8,077 nt of DNA from Saprospiraceae bacterium (lineage in GTDB: Bacteria; Bacteroidota; Bacteroidia; Chitinophagales; Saprospiraceae): assembly GCA_016787375.1 (NCBI GenBank), contig JAEUUM010000324.1, forward strand, positions 1 to 8,077, in the 5' to 3' direction. Position numbers and translations under genes: made by a program. The first letter of the stretch is position 1. The number at the start of each line of letters is the position of its first letter. The notes below the pieces were generated by a model. That model was given only the letters and a program-made list of their open reading frames with translations, was not told the DNA's origin and searched no databases. This document shows positions 1-6,402 of this stretch, piece by piece.

Positions 1-1038
1 ATTAAGATGGCAAATATTGTGAATGCCAAAAATGTAAAATGGAATTTGCAAACATCAGATGGTTTTGTTTTAGGAGCATTACATGATCAGGCGACAACAT
101 CAACAAATGTATTCAAAACATTAGCCAATCCCCCATACAACGATAACATTGAAATAGATCCGCGCTCAAAAAATATGAACGGAAGGAACATTGCAGATCA
201 GTGGTATTTGCTCGATTCTCTGGAAGCTAACCCTTCCACTCATTTAGGTGGATGTATTTATTCAACAACCAATCCTAAAATTCAGCCAATAGATTGGGAA
301 CAATACAGAAATCCTATCATTGGTAACATTTTCGGTAATTCGTGGCAGTGTTCCATAATAACCGGTGCCGGAAGTTATCCTCCCCATACCAATGACTTGA
401 ATGATTTTGGTGTTTTTAAGCCAGACTCACCTGATAATTTTTATATACACAACCCTTCACAGAATCTGTGGTGTATGGGTACAGGTTGTGCCCCTTTATT
501 AGATTCTTTGAGTGATGAACAAGCTATTATTGATTTAATTAAAGGTCAGGTCGATAGCATTCAAAGTGGTCTTTGGCCGGGAAATAAATTTTACATCACA
601 AGAATAATGACCAATCAGCGGGAATATGGACCTTTATTTTTTCAAAAAATTACCAAGGTAATCGATTCGCTAAATGTAATTCCTGCCTCTCAAATAAAAT
701 GGGCGACAATTAGTGAAACTTTTACGGCATTTGAAGCTTGGCAAAGTACATCGGGTTTAGATCATAGCCAATGGTTGTGCGGGCAAAAAACAACAGGAAT
801 AACCGAAGGAAATTATCCGGATTTATTTACGATCTATCCTAACCCTTCACCCGGTGATTATTCAATAAATTTCAACGACAATACGAATCATCATATCAAA
901 GTATACAACAGCTTGGGGATTTTAATACAATCAAAAATTGCCGAGGGCAATAACAACATTAACCTTACAGATCATCCCAACGGATTATTCATACTTAAAG
1001 TGGATGAAAAAATATTAAAGAAAATAATTAAGGAATAA
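1..1038 (+). CDS. Secreted protein with T9SS type A C-terminal sorting domain (5' partial)
   Basis: The reading frame is open from the first base and ends with TAA at 1036-1038. An ATG at 7 exists, but the residues after it are polar and not a signal peptide. A T9SS cargo needs a Sec signal, so the true start is probably upstream of the window. The last 70 or so residues (about 823-1035) form a typical type A sorting domain: it opens with YPNPSPGDY, continues through IKVYNSLGILIQS and NGLFILKV, and ends in a basic tail, KILKKIIKE. This domain directs export across the outer membrane by the Bacteroidota type IX system and is usually cleaved or linked to lipopolysaccharide. The preceding roughly 270 residues are rich in Trp, Tyr, Asn and Pro, with several Cys. 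The segment QIKWATISETFTAFEAWQ vaguely recalls the end of polysaccharide-deacetylase-like folds, but I cannot assign a family. Sorting domain sure; catalytic role unknown. Confidence 0.85.
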   Translation: MKMANIVNAKNVKWNLQTSDGFVLGALHDQATTSTNVFKTLANPPYNDNIEIDPRSKNMNGRNIADQWYLLDSLEANPSTHLGGCIYSTTNPKIQPIDWEQYRNPIIGNIFGNSWQCSIITGAGSYPPHTNDLNDFGVFKPDSPDNFYIHNPSQNLWCMGTGCAPLLDSLSDEQAIIDLIKGQVDSIQSGLWPGNKFYITRIMTNQREYGPLFFQKITKVIDSLNVIPASQIKWATISETFTAFEAWQSTSGLDHSQWLCGQKTTGITEGNYPDLFTIYPNPSPGDYSINFNDNTNHHIKVYNSLGILIQSKIAEGNNNINLTDHPNGLFILKVDEKILKKIIKE

Positions 1039-1058
1039 ACTCAACAGCCACACCTCAA

Positions 1059-1078
1059 TTGCTGAGTAATGTCAGCGA
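1059..1078 (+). terminator. Small stem-loop after the T9SS cargo gene, possible weak terminator
   Basis: GCTGA (1061-1065) and TCAGC (1072-1076) are perfect complements around the 6-nt loop GTAATG. Two further A-T pairs are possible past a bulged G. It lies about 20 bp after the stop codon, where a terminator would be expected. No T tract follows, so intrinsic termination is doubtful. Confidence 0.25.
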
Positions 1079-1252
1079 AATAGTATTTCTAACCATGTTG
1101 TTTTTGGTAATTCAGAGTTGAAATAAATTGAGAGTGAAAAATAATTTCAGCCACGTTTAGATTCACAGCAACGACATAACATCACTTGTTTTGCATAGAT
1201 GCCGAACATTGATGCAGTAATAAAGTCTTTTAAAGACAAAAATTAATAACCA

Positions 1253-1286
1253 TTGATCCTACAGACAAAATTTATTTATACTTTTA
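1253..1286 (+). promoter_or_regulatory. Candidate Bacteroidota promoter for the PhnB-like gene
   Basis: TACTTTTA at 1279-1286 matches seven of eight positions of the TAnnTTTG -7 element used by the Bacteroidota primary sigma factor. A TTG at 1253-1255, 23 bp upstream, could be the -33 element. The box lies 19 bp before the ATG at 1306, which gives a short A-rich leader. The same octamer occurs before fabI. An odd-centred palindrome, GTCTTT-T-AAAGAC (1225-1237), lies a little further upstream and could be an operator, though in AT-rich DNA it may be chance. Confidence 0.4.
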
Positions 1287-1305
1287 GTTCCTAAATAACA
1301 AAATT

Positions 1306-1731
1306 ATGGCAAAAATTAATCCTTACATTCATTTTAACGGAAATGCAGAAGAAGCATTTAGTTTTTACAAATCGGTTTTCGGTGGCGACTTTTCAATGGT
1401 GATGCGATTTAAAGATATGACTTTTGAAGGAAGTATTGCGACAGAAGATGAAGCAAATAAAATTATGCACATTGCATTACCAATCGGAAACCATAGCTTA
1501 TTAATGGGTAGTGACTCACCAGCCGCACTAGGTACACACAACCTAAACGAAACCAGAAGTAAAATTTCAATTAGTGCCGAAAGCAAAGATGAAGCTGACC
1601 GATTATTTCATTGTCTTTCAGCAGGTGGTCAAATAGAAATGCCAATTGCAGAAAGTCCCTGGGGTTCATACTTTGGGATGTTTAGAGACAAATTTGGTAT
1701 TGAGTGGATGGTGGACTTTGATCCAAGGTAA
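1306..1731 (+). CDS. PhnB/YjdN-like VOC superfamily protein
   Basis: A complete 141-residue protein of the usual length for the small PhnB-like branch of the vicinal-oxygen-chelate (glyoxalase/bleomycin-resistance) fold. These proteins are often labelled '3-demethylubiquinone-9 3-methyltransferase-like', although they are not methyltransferases. The hallmark start is present: INPYIHFNGNAEEAFSFY at residues 4-21, followed by KSVFGGDF. A second strand pair (MHIALPIGNHSLLMGSD, from residue 54) and the closing FGIEWMVDFD (130-139) complete the two beta-alpha-beta-beta-beta modules. His9, His55 and Glu133 sit where metal or substrate ligands occur in relatives. It is soluble, has no signal peptide, and is presumably a cytoplasmic homodimer. 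The substrate is unknown in most members. It appears to be a single-gene transcription unit with its own promoter-like box. The ATG at 1306 follows an A-rich leader and is the natural start. Family assignment is strong; biochemical role is open. Confidence 0.9.
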   Translation: MAKINPYIHFNGNAEEAFSFYKSVFGGDFSMVMRFKDMTFEGSIATEDEANKIMHIALPIGNHSLLMGSDSPAALGTHNLNETRSKISISAESKDEADRLFHCLSAGGQIEMPIAESPWGSYFGMFRDKFGIEWMVDFDPR

Positions 1732-2132
1732 TATGTAAAGTCAGATTATTACTATTGTAAGCATGAAACAAATCAGAATTAGAGGAAGAGCATCGTTATA
1801 GAGCGGCATTATCTTTTGCAATTATAGTTTTTTTGGAATTCGAAAAATAGAATCTGACTTTTTTAAGAAAATTTATTTGCAATTTGATTTCGTATTTGTC
1901 TTCGCGTTTTTTATTTGATTATTCGTTGAAAACCGTATGCAGTTTCAGAAATTTGTTGTGTTAGCGAGTATGGTTCTCTTTTGAATTTCATTGGTTGGAA
2001 ATTTATTTCGTTAAAAATTCAGATACAGAATGAATGTGTAGGTGCTTTTAAAAATCATGGATTAAACTTTCATGCGAACTTTTTTCATTCCTGACTTATC
2101 TAATGGACAACACTTAGACATAATAATAACAA
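1732..2132. other. 401-bp gene-free stretch between the PhnB-like and DoxX-like genes
   Basis: No reading frame here resembles a protein; stops are frequent on both strands. The only clear structure is the 11-bp inverted repeat at 1737/1861, listed separately, with an imperfect direct repeat inside it (AGAGCATCGTTAT at 1787-1799, then AGAGCGGCATTAT at 1800-1812). The remainder is AT-rich. I found no convincing TAnnTTTG box just before the DoxX-like gene, so its promoter is not located. Confidence 0.5.
1737..1861 (+). repeat. 11-bp perfect inverted repeat, terminator-like or miniature-element relic
   Basis: AAAGTCAGATT at 1737-1747 is the exact reverse complement of AATCTGACTTT at 1851-1861. 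They enclose 103 bp. The left arm begins 6 bp after the PhnB-like stop codon, and the right arm runs into a six-T tract (1859-1864). This would suit an intrinsic terminator with an unusually long, possibly branched loop. The terminal-repeat layout and 125-bp size also resemble a miniature transposable element, but I see no flanking target duplication and no transposase in the window. Confidence 0.45.
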
Positions 2133-2708
2133 ATGAGAGCAAAGAGATTTATATACGATTCATTTAGAATAATTCTGGGGATAGTCTTTCTTTCATCCGG
2201 TATTGGGAAGTTTTATGGTACATCAGGATTGATAGGACCAGGTTGGTTATTTGAAGAGCTTGCAAAATATGATTTATTATTTTTTGCGATATTTATTGCG
2301 CTTGCCGAGCTCGTAATTGGCTATCTGTTGCTAATCAGAAAATATTCTACAATTGGGGCTATCATGCTTTTTCCAATGATTACCAACATTCTAGTTGTGG
2401 TTATTTCACTGAATTGGCGAGGAACACCTCTGATTGATGGTGTTTTCCTTATGATGAATGCATACCTACTATATTTTGACAGAAGTAAACTTTATCCGAT
2501 TCTTGGTATTGACAATGCAAAACAACTCGGCTTGCTTCTCAAAAAGACGGCTATTTATAACCTTGGACTATTATTTATCATTTTGGGGGTATTACTCGCA
2601 TATTATTCAGCCAATCATGCGTTTAAGTATATTACAAGATTAGGTTTTTTAATCATTTTGGGTAAGGCTGGCTATCAATATTATTTTAAGCGAAAACAAA
2701 ATGATTGA
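2133..2708 (+). CDS. DoxX-like integral membrane protein with C-terminal two-helix extension
   Basis: A complete 191-residue, very hydrophobic protein. The first 115 or so residues follow the four-helix DoxX plan. Helix 1 carries the typical R-x3-G-x6-G-x2-K pattern (Arg12, Gly16, Gly23, Lys26). Helix 2 (about 48-68) has the conserved E-x3-G (Glu59, Gly63). Helix 3 is about 72-93 and helix 4 about 100-115. DoxX relatives are inner-membrane proteins, some linked to thiosulfate/quinone oxidation or redox stress, most without a known function. Ordinary DoxX proteins are around 130-150 residues; here two further hydrophobic segments (about 140-158 and 168-184) follow a polar linker, giving six predicted helices. 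The ATG at 2133 follows an A-rich leader and is the first in frame. The next gene starts 60 bp downstream on the same strand, so the two may share a transcript. DoxX-like is a family-level call only. Confidence 0.75.
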   Translation: MRAKRFIYDSFRIILGIVFLSSGIGKFYGTSGLIGPGWLFEELAKYDLLFFAIFIALAELVIGYLLLIRKYSTIGAIMLFPMITNILVVVISLNWRGTPLIDGVFLMMNAYLLYFDRSKLYPILGIDNAKQLGLLLKKTAIYNLGLLFIILGVLLAYYSANHAFKYITRLGFLIILGKAGYQYYFKRKQND

Positions 2709-2768
2709 GTAATTATATTGAGGTAGGACATTTTAAATATCTCTTGTTTCAAGCTTTTAAACTGATTG

Positions 2769-3359
2769 ATGATGAAAACCAAATTCTTTTTACTAACATT
2801 TCTGCTTCTCTTTGCTAGAGGATGCGATTTTTATTCAACCAGTCTTTGGTTTTTTGACAACCCAACCGGTGAACAAAATCCTTTATATAAATTTTTTGGG
2901 GTTGGCTGGACAGGTTTGATCATATCCAATATGGTCGTTTCGGGGTTGATAATTTATGCTTTTTATTACTATTCGTTTAAATATGCACCCAAAATACTAA
3001 ACACTAAGCCAAGTAAACTTACAGACTATGTTTCAGAAATATACTTCAATGAAAAAGGACGGTTTCTGGAAGTATTTTACAAAACTCCCAAAAATAAAAA
3101 GACACTTTTGGCTCATTCCGGTTATGTTTTGATTCGTGTGCTCATTATTGCGAGTTTTATGGCTACGATTCATAATCTTTGCCAATTTTATGATGTTTCA
3201 ATATACAATTCCTTCAGAGAGATTGTCATACGACCGCTGTATGTGATTTATGGTCTTATGATATTTTTAATGTTCTTTTTTGCATTACGGCTTTGGAAAA
3301 AAGAATATGAGTTGAGCAAAAGCAGCACTGAAAATCTCAATTTAAACAATGATGATTAG
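2769..3359 (+). CDS. Hypothetical membrane protein with about four transmembrane segments
   Basis: A complete protein of 196 residues from the ATG at 2769; a second ATG at 2772 is equally plausible. A TTG at 2766 is in frame but has nothing to favour it. Hydrophobic segments lie at about residues 5-17, 46-68, 115-137 and 153-174, with a polar, Lys-rich region between the second and third and a charged C-terminal tail (WKKEYELSKSS). The N-terminal part contains R-x2-D-x2-ST (Arg17, Asp20, Ser23, Thr24), then E-x-NPL (Glu35, Asn37, Pro38) and GVGW. This spacing resembles a group of small uncharacterised membrane proteins (DUF5658-like), which I note from pattern only. The Cys at 19 is preceded by ARG, which does not fit a lipobox, so it is not called a lipoprotein. 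It lies 60 bp after the DoxX-like gene on the same strand and converges on the VOC gene downstream. Function unknown. Confidence 0.7.
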   Translation: MMKTKFFLLTFLLLFARGCDFYSTSLWFFDNPTGEQNPLYKFFGVGWTGLIISNMVVSGLIIYAFYYYSFKYAPKILNTKPSKLTDYVSEIYFNEKGRFLEVFYKTPKNKKTLLAHSGYVLIRVLIIASFMATIHNLCQFYDVSIYNSFREIVIRPLYVIYGLMIFLMFFFALRLWKKEYELSKSSTENLNLNNDD

Positions 3360-3360
3360 T

Positions 3361-3415
3361 AAAAAAACAAAGCAATAATTGAGTTAGTAATCAATCTGTC
3401 AAAAAAGTTGCTTTG
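3361..3415 (-). terminator. Rho-independent terminator for the minus-strand VOC gene
   Basis: CAAAGCAA (3368-3375) and TTGCTTTG (3408-3415) form a perfect 8-bp stem. The 32-nt loop contains a smaller stem, ATTGA (3378-3382) with TCAAT (3391-3395). Read on the minus strand, the hairpin follows the VOC stop codon by about 45 nt and is immediately followed by seven T (A run at 3361-3367). No T tract follows on the plus strand, so it acts in the minus direction. The T run begins just beyond the stop of the converging membrane-protein gene. Confidence 0.6.
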
Positions 3416-3459
3416 AAATATGTTGACAAAATGAAAGGCGTTTAGACAAGAACTTCATT

Positions 3460-3987
3460 TTATTTGGTCGTTTTGCTGCCAGATTCCACGCCGATTTTAT
3501 CGTATTCTAAATCATTGGGTTCCCATAATTCAATTTTGTTGTTTTCCAGATCCATAATATGGACAAATTTGCCATAACTAAATGTCTCAATTGTATCACA
3601 GATGGTTACACCTTCATTTTTGAGAACATTGACCAATGCCTCGAGATCAGCAACCCTGTAATTGATCATAAAGTCTTTAGTAGAAGGTTCAAAATATTTT
3701 GTCTTTTCTGAAAATGGACTCCATTGAGTAAATCCTTTTTGTGTAGAATCAGCAGCCTGCCTCCACTCAAAAACACTGCCATAAGGGTTTGTATTTAAGC
3801 CCAAATGTTCTTGATACCACGCCCTCGTTTTTTTTGGATCTTTACATTTAAAAAATATCCCGCCAATGCTTGTTACTCTTTTTAATTCAGGTTTAGAATT
3901 TGAAGATTTAACCATAAAATTATTGAATGCAAATCCGAGACCAAAAGATGTTGCAAGTGCCAATGCAATTAGAGTTATCTTTTTCAT
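3460..3987 (-). CDS. VOC (glyoxalase/bleomycin-resistance fold) protein with N-terminal signal peptide or anchor
   Basis: A complete 175-residue protein. Residues 1-25 form a classic export signal or membrane anchor: KK at 2-3, then a hydrophobic stretch from Ile4 to about Phe21. A Ser/Asn/Lys-rich linker follows (27-37). The VOC domain spans about 40-158: SIGGIFFKCKDPKKTRAWY with EHLGL, FEW, a second module from FMINYRVADLEALV, and the closing YGKFVHIMDLENNKIELWEP. Glu153 in IELWEP is the usual metal-ligand Glu, but the first strand of each half lacks the His found in glyoxalase I, so a classical metal-dependent glyoxalase activity is doubtful. Most relatives are cytoplasmic; this one would act in the periplasm or on the membrane surface. 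It is transcribed alone, opposite to its neighbours, and ends at a strong hairpin plus T tract. Fold and signal sequence are clear; substrate unknown. Confidence 0.85.
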   Translation of the reverse strand: MKKITLIALALATSFGLGFAFNNFMVKSSNSKPELKRVTSIGGIFFKCKDPKKTRAWYQEHLGLNTNPYGSVFEWRQAADSTQKGFTQWSPFSEKTKYFEPSTKDFMINYRVADLEALVNVLKNEGVTICDTIETFSYGKFVHIMDLENNKIELWEPNDLEYDKIGVESGSKTTK

Positions 3988-4188
3988 AGCGTATTGTTAT
4001 TTAGCGTTTGACTATTTATTTTTTGAATTGAAGGTAAGACATTTCATCAATTTTTATTTATGCAAACTCTGAGTTTATATTCTGTTGAAATGCTCAATCT
4101 GTATTTTTTCCAAACTATTTCAGATTTAACCCAAATTCAGCCTTAAAAGCTGAGTCGGCGAAATTTTGGAACATTCCCAATATTTATC

Positions 4189-4221
4189 GAGTCTGATGAC
4201 TCCACGAGTTTTATCAGACTC
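4189..4221. repeat. Nested perfect hairpin upstream of recN
   Basis: The outer arms GAGTCTGAT (4189-4197) and ATCAGACTC (4213-4221) are exact reverse complements. Inside them ACTC (4199-4202) pairs with GAGT (4206-4209) around a CAC loop, giving a 13-bp stem with a small 1-by-3 internal loop. It is GC-richer than its surroundings. No T tract follows on either strand, so it is not a standard terminator. It could be part of a structured RNA, a protein-binding palindrome or a REP-like repeat. Confidence 0.55.
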
Positions 4222-4672
4222 ATAGGAGGTTAAGCTCGACAAAATCGCAATCCCTATTCTCTGGTTAGCAATAAAATATTCAAATAGATATTCATTCTAT
4301 TTTTAATTGCTTATTTTTAGATTCTAATTTCGACATGAAAATTTTCCAAAATCAAATATAAATAAATATCATCAGACATTCGGCAAATTTATTTTGACTA
4401 GAAGCGTGTTATAGAATTAATAAAAATAGTAAAGCCCTTTGAGCGTCTTCTAAAAAATCAGCCTATAAACCCGACATAAAGTCAAGCTTCACTTAATGAT
4501 TCTGAAGTTTCATCAATTAATTCTTAAAAATTTAATCATGTTGAAATTAGCAATAATGGATTGGCGAAATTCAGAAGGATATTAACTTCAATTACTATTC
4601 TTTTACTGAATTGCCCCTATTGGTTAGTTATTAAACCCTCATTTTAGCACCCACAATTCGAGCAGTTTGTTA

Positions 4673-4680
4673 TACCTTTG
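4673..4680 (+). promoter_or_regulatory. Perfect TAnnTTTG promoter box for recN
   Basis: TACCTTTG matches all fixed positions of the Bacteroidota -7 element and ends 18 bp before the recN ATG at 4699, which implies a leader of roughly a dozen bases. No good TTG element lies 17-23 bp upstream. An in-frame TTG at 4678 falls inside this box, which argues that it is not a start codon. Confidence 0.55.
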
Positions 4681-4698
4681 TGTCACTCAAAAAGTAAT

Positions 4699-6357
4699 AT
4701 GATCAAAAGTCTGAATATTAAGAATTTCGCTATCATTGATGAAGTTCAATTGAATTTTGATGCTGGACTGACCATCATTACAGGCGAAACCGGAGCCGGT
4801 AAATCTATTTTGCTCGGTGCTTTAGATTTGATTATGGGTGGTCGTGTTGATTCAAAAATGTTTTTTGATCAGAGTGAAAAATGCATCATCGAAGCTGAGT
4901 TTGATGTTAAAGACTACGACCTTGCTGATTTTTTTTCAGAGGAAGATCTTGACTATGAAAATCAGGTAATTATTCGCCGTGAAATCCTTTCAATCGGCAA
5001 ATCAAGGGCTTTTATCAATGACACTCCGGTAAACCTCAAAACGCTTCAAAATCTTTCTGCTCAACTTATTGACACTCACCAGCAATTTGATACGCTCAGC
5101 ATTCAACAGGAAATCTTTCAGCGCAATGCACTGGATGCTCTGGCACGGCAGAAGGAACAGGTCAAATCATACGAAACCACTTTTAAAAGCTATCATCAAG
5201 CGCTTAAAAAGCTTGAAGAACTTAAGGCTGCTGTCGATAAACATGGAGCTGAAAAGGAATACCAACAGTTTCTCTATGATGAACTATCCGCGATCAACTT
5301 ATCTGAAGGATTACAAACCAACTTGGAAGCTGAACTCGCGGTACTAGAAAATGCTGAATTGATCAAAAAGAATTTGAATGCAGGATTTCAACACCTTACT
5401 GAATCTGAAAGGAGTATTTTTCAACAACTTCGCGAAGTAAATTTTTTATTGCAGGCTGTCCAAAAGTATGACCCTGAAATAAGCGGCCTTTCTGAGCGCT
5501 TAGAGCAAGTTCAATATGAAATAGAAGACATTTCATTTTCACTCGAACGAATCGCTGATAAAACTGAGTTCGATCCCGAGAAAACTGAACAATATCAGGC
5601 AAAACTCGATCAAATTTATAAGTTGCTGAAGAAGCACAAAATGCAAGATAGCGACCAACTGATGGGCTTGCTTTTCAGCCTTGAACACCAGCTACATGGT
5701 GAGGGTGATGTGTCTGAAATGATTCCAAAATTAGAGAAGGAAATTGCCCAAATGTCAGATACTCTGAGAAAATCAGGGGCCGAATTGACCAAGGGAAGAA
5801 AAAAGGCGGCGGAAGTCCTTGAAACCAAAGTCAATGAAATGCTGCACACCTTGAATATGCCAAATGCCTTGATTAAGGTACATTTTACAGAATTATCCGA
5901 ACCGGGTGCGCATGGTTTTGAACAAATTAGCTATTTATTTTCAGCCAACAAGGGCTCGATACCGGCTGAAATCAAATCTGTAGCGAGTGGTGGCGAATTG
6001 AGCCGATTGGCTTTGAGTATACAGTCTCTTGTAGCAAGTTCTATTCCATTGCCTACGATGGTTTTTGACGAGATTGACTCTGGTGTAAGCGGTTCAGTAT
6101 CTCAAAAGGTTGGAAAAATACTTCGCTCGCTTTCTGATGAGCACCAGGTAATTGTGATAACCCATTCACCTCAAATCGCTTCGAAGGCAGATAAGCATTA
6201 CCTGGTTTACAAATCTGATCAAGGAAAACAGACCAAAACTTACGTTACAGAGCTTAATATTGAAGATCGAATTACTAACATCGCAATTATGTTGAGTACT
6301 GATCCACCAACACCGGCTGCAGTCGCTAATGCCCGAGAATTAATGGAAATTTCCTGA
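4699..6357 (+). CDS. recN: DNA repair protein RecN
   Basis: A 552-residue SMC-like ATPase that acts early in recombinational repair of DNA double-strand breaks, in the cytoplasm on broken DNA ends. The length is essentially that of other RecN proteins. The N-terminal head has the Walker A motif GETGAGKS (29-36), after the usual opening IKSLNIKNFAIIDEV. A Q-loop region DTHQQFD (125-131) follows; many RecN proteins have D-I-H-G-Q-H here. Residues of about 150-370 are Glu/Lys/Leu/Gln-rich and should form the antiparallel coiled-coil arm. The C-terminal head has the ABC signature SGGELSR (430-436), Walker B with catalytic acid MVFDEID (Asp457, Glu458), D-loop SGVSG and switch His489 in ITHSPQIA. 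All ATPase residues are present, so the protein should be active. The ATG at 4699 starts the conserved MIKSLNIKNF; an upstream in-frame TTG overlaps the promoter box and is rejected. fabI begins 45 bp after the stop. Confidence 0.97.
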   Translation: MIKSLNIKNFAIIDEVQLNFDAGLTIITGETGAGKSILLGALDLIMGGRVDSKMFFDQSEKCIIEAEFDVKDYDLADFFSEEDLDYENQVIIRREILSIGKSRAFINDTPVNLKTLQNLSAQLIDTHQQFDTLSIQQEIFQRNALDALARQKEQVKSYETTFKSYHQALKKLEELKAAVDKHGAEKEYQQFLYDELSAINLSEGLQTNLEAELAVLENAELIKKNLNAGFQHLTESERSIFQQLREVNFLLQAVQKYDPEISGLSERLEQVQYEIEDISFSLERIADKTEFDPEKTEQYQAKLDQIYKLLKKHKMQDSDQLMGLLFSLEHQLHGEGDVSEMIPKLEKEIAQMSDTLRKSGAELTKGRKKAAEVLETKVNEMLHTLNMPNALIKVHFTELSEPGAHGFEQISYLFSANKGSIPAEIKSVASGGELSRLALSIQSLVASSIPLPTMVFDEIDSGVSGSVSQKVGKILRSLSDEHQVIVITHSPQIASKADKHYLVYKSDQGKQTKTYVTELNIEDRITNIAIMLSTDPPTPAAVANARELMEIS

Positions 6358-6373
6358 TATCAACATAAACTTG

Positions 6374-6381
6374 TACTTTTA
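6374..6381 (+). promoter_or_regulatory. Candidate -7 promoter box for fabI
   Basis: TACTTTTA differs from TAnnTTTG only in the last base and lies 21 bp before the fabI ATG. No TTG occurs 17-23 bp upstream. It is the same octamer, at nearly the same distance, as before the PhnB-like gene. It may give fabI and the porin expression independent of recN. Confidence 0.35.
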
Positions 6382-6402
6382 CACATCAAAAAAACAATCG
6401 AT

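Larger units (their letters stand above)
3988..4698. other. About 710-bp gene-free region between the divergent VOC and recN genes
   Basis: Stops are dense in all frames on both strands, and no short frame resembles a known protein. The region should hold the promoters for the minus-strand VOC gene and for recN; only the recN box is clear. It contains several stem-loops: ATTCAGC (4135-4141) with GCTGAGT (4149-4155, one G-T pair), the nested hairpin at 4189-4221, AAATAG (4282-4287) with CTATTT (4297-4302), and AAGCTTCA (4484-4491) with TGAAGTTT (4503-4510, one G-T pair). The density of structure suggests a non-coding RNA or a decayed element, but no start or end can be defined from sequence alone. 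Confidence 0.5.

Noticed and set aside
1225..1237. Odd-centred palindrome GTCTTT-T-AAAGAC upstream of the PhnB-like gene
   Set aside because: Too short and AT-rich to call an operator alone; it is mentioned only with the promoter.
2766..2768. In-frame TTG start for the membrane-protein gene
   Set aside because: It is directly followed by two ATG codons at 2769 and 2772, which are far likelier starts.
2769..2828. Lipoprotein signal around Cys19 of the hypothetical membrane protein
   Set aside because: The residues before the Cys are ARG, with Arg and Gly where a lipobox needs small residues after Leu, and the Asp/Ser/Thr pattern fits a membrane-embedded family motif better.
3866..4072. A 68-codon open frame on the plus strand antisense to the VOC gene start
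   Set aside because: It is mostly the reverse strand of the VOC signal-peptide region, has no family resemblance and no promoter; a shadow frame.
4484..4510. Stem-loop AAGCTTCA / TGAAGTTT as a terminator or regulatory RNA
   Set aside because: It includes a G-T pair, is AT-rich, has no T tract and no gene ends nearby.
4678..4698. In-frame TTG that would add seven residues to RecN
   Set aside because: It lies inside the TACCTTTG promoter box, and the added residues (MCHSKSN) are not part of the conserved RecN start MIKSLNIKNF at 4699.
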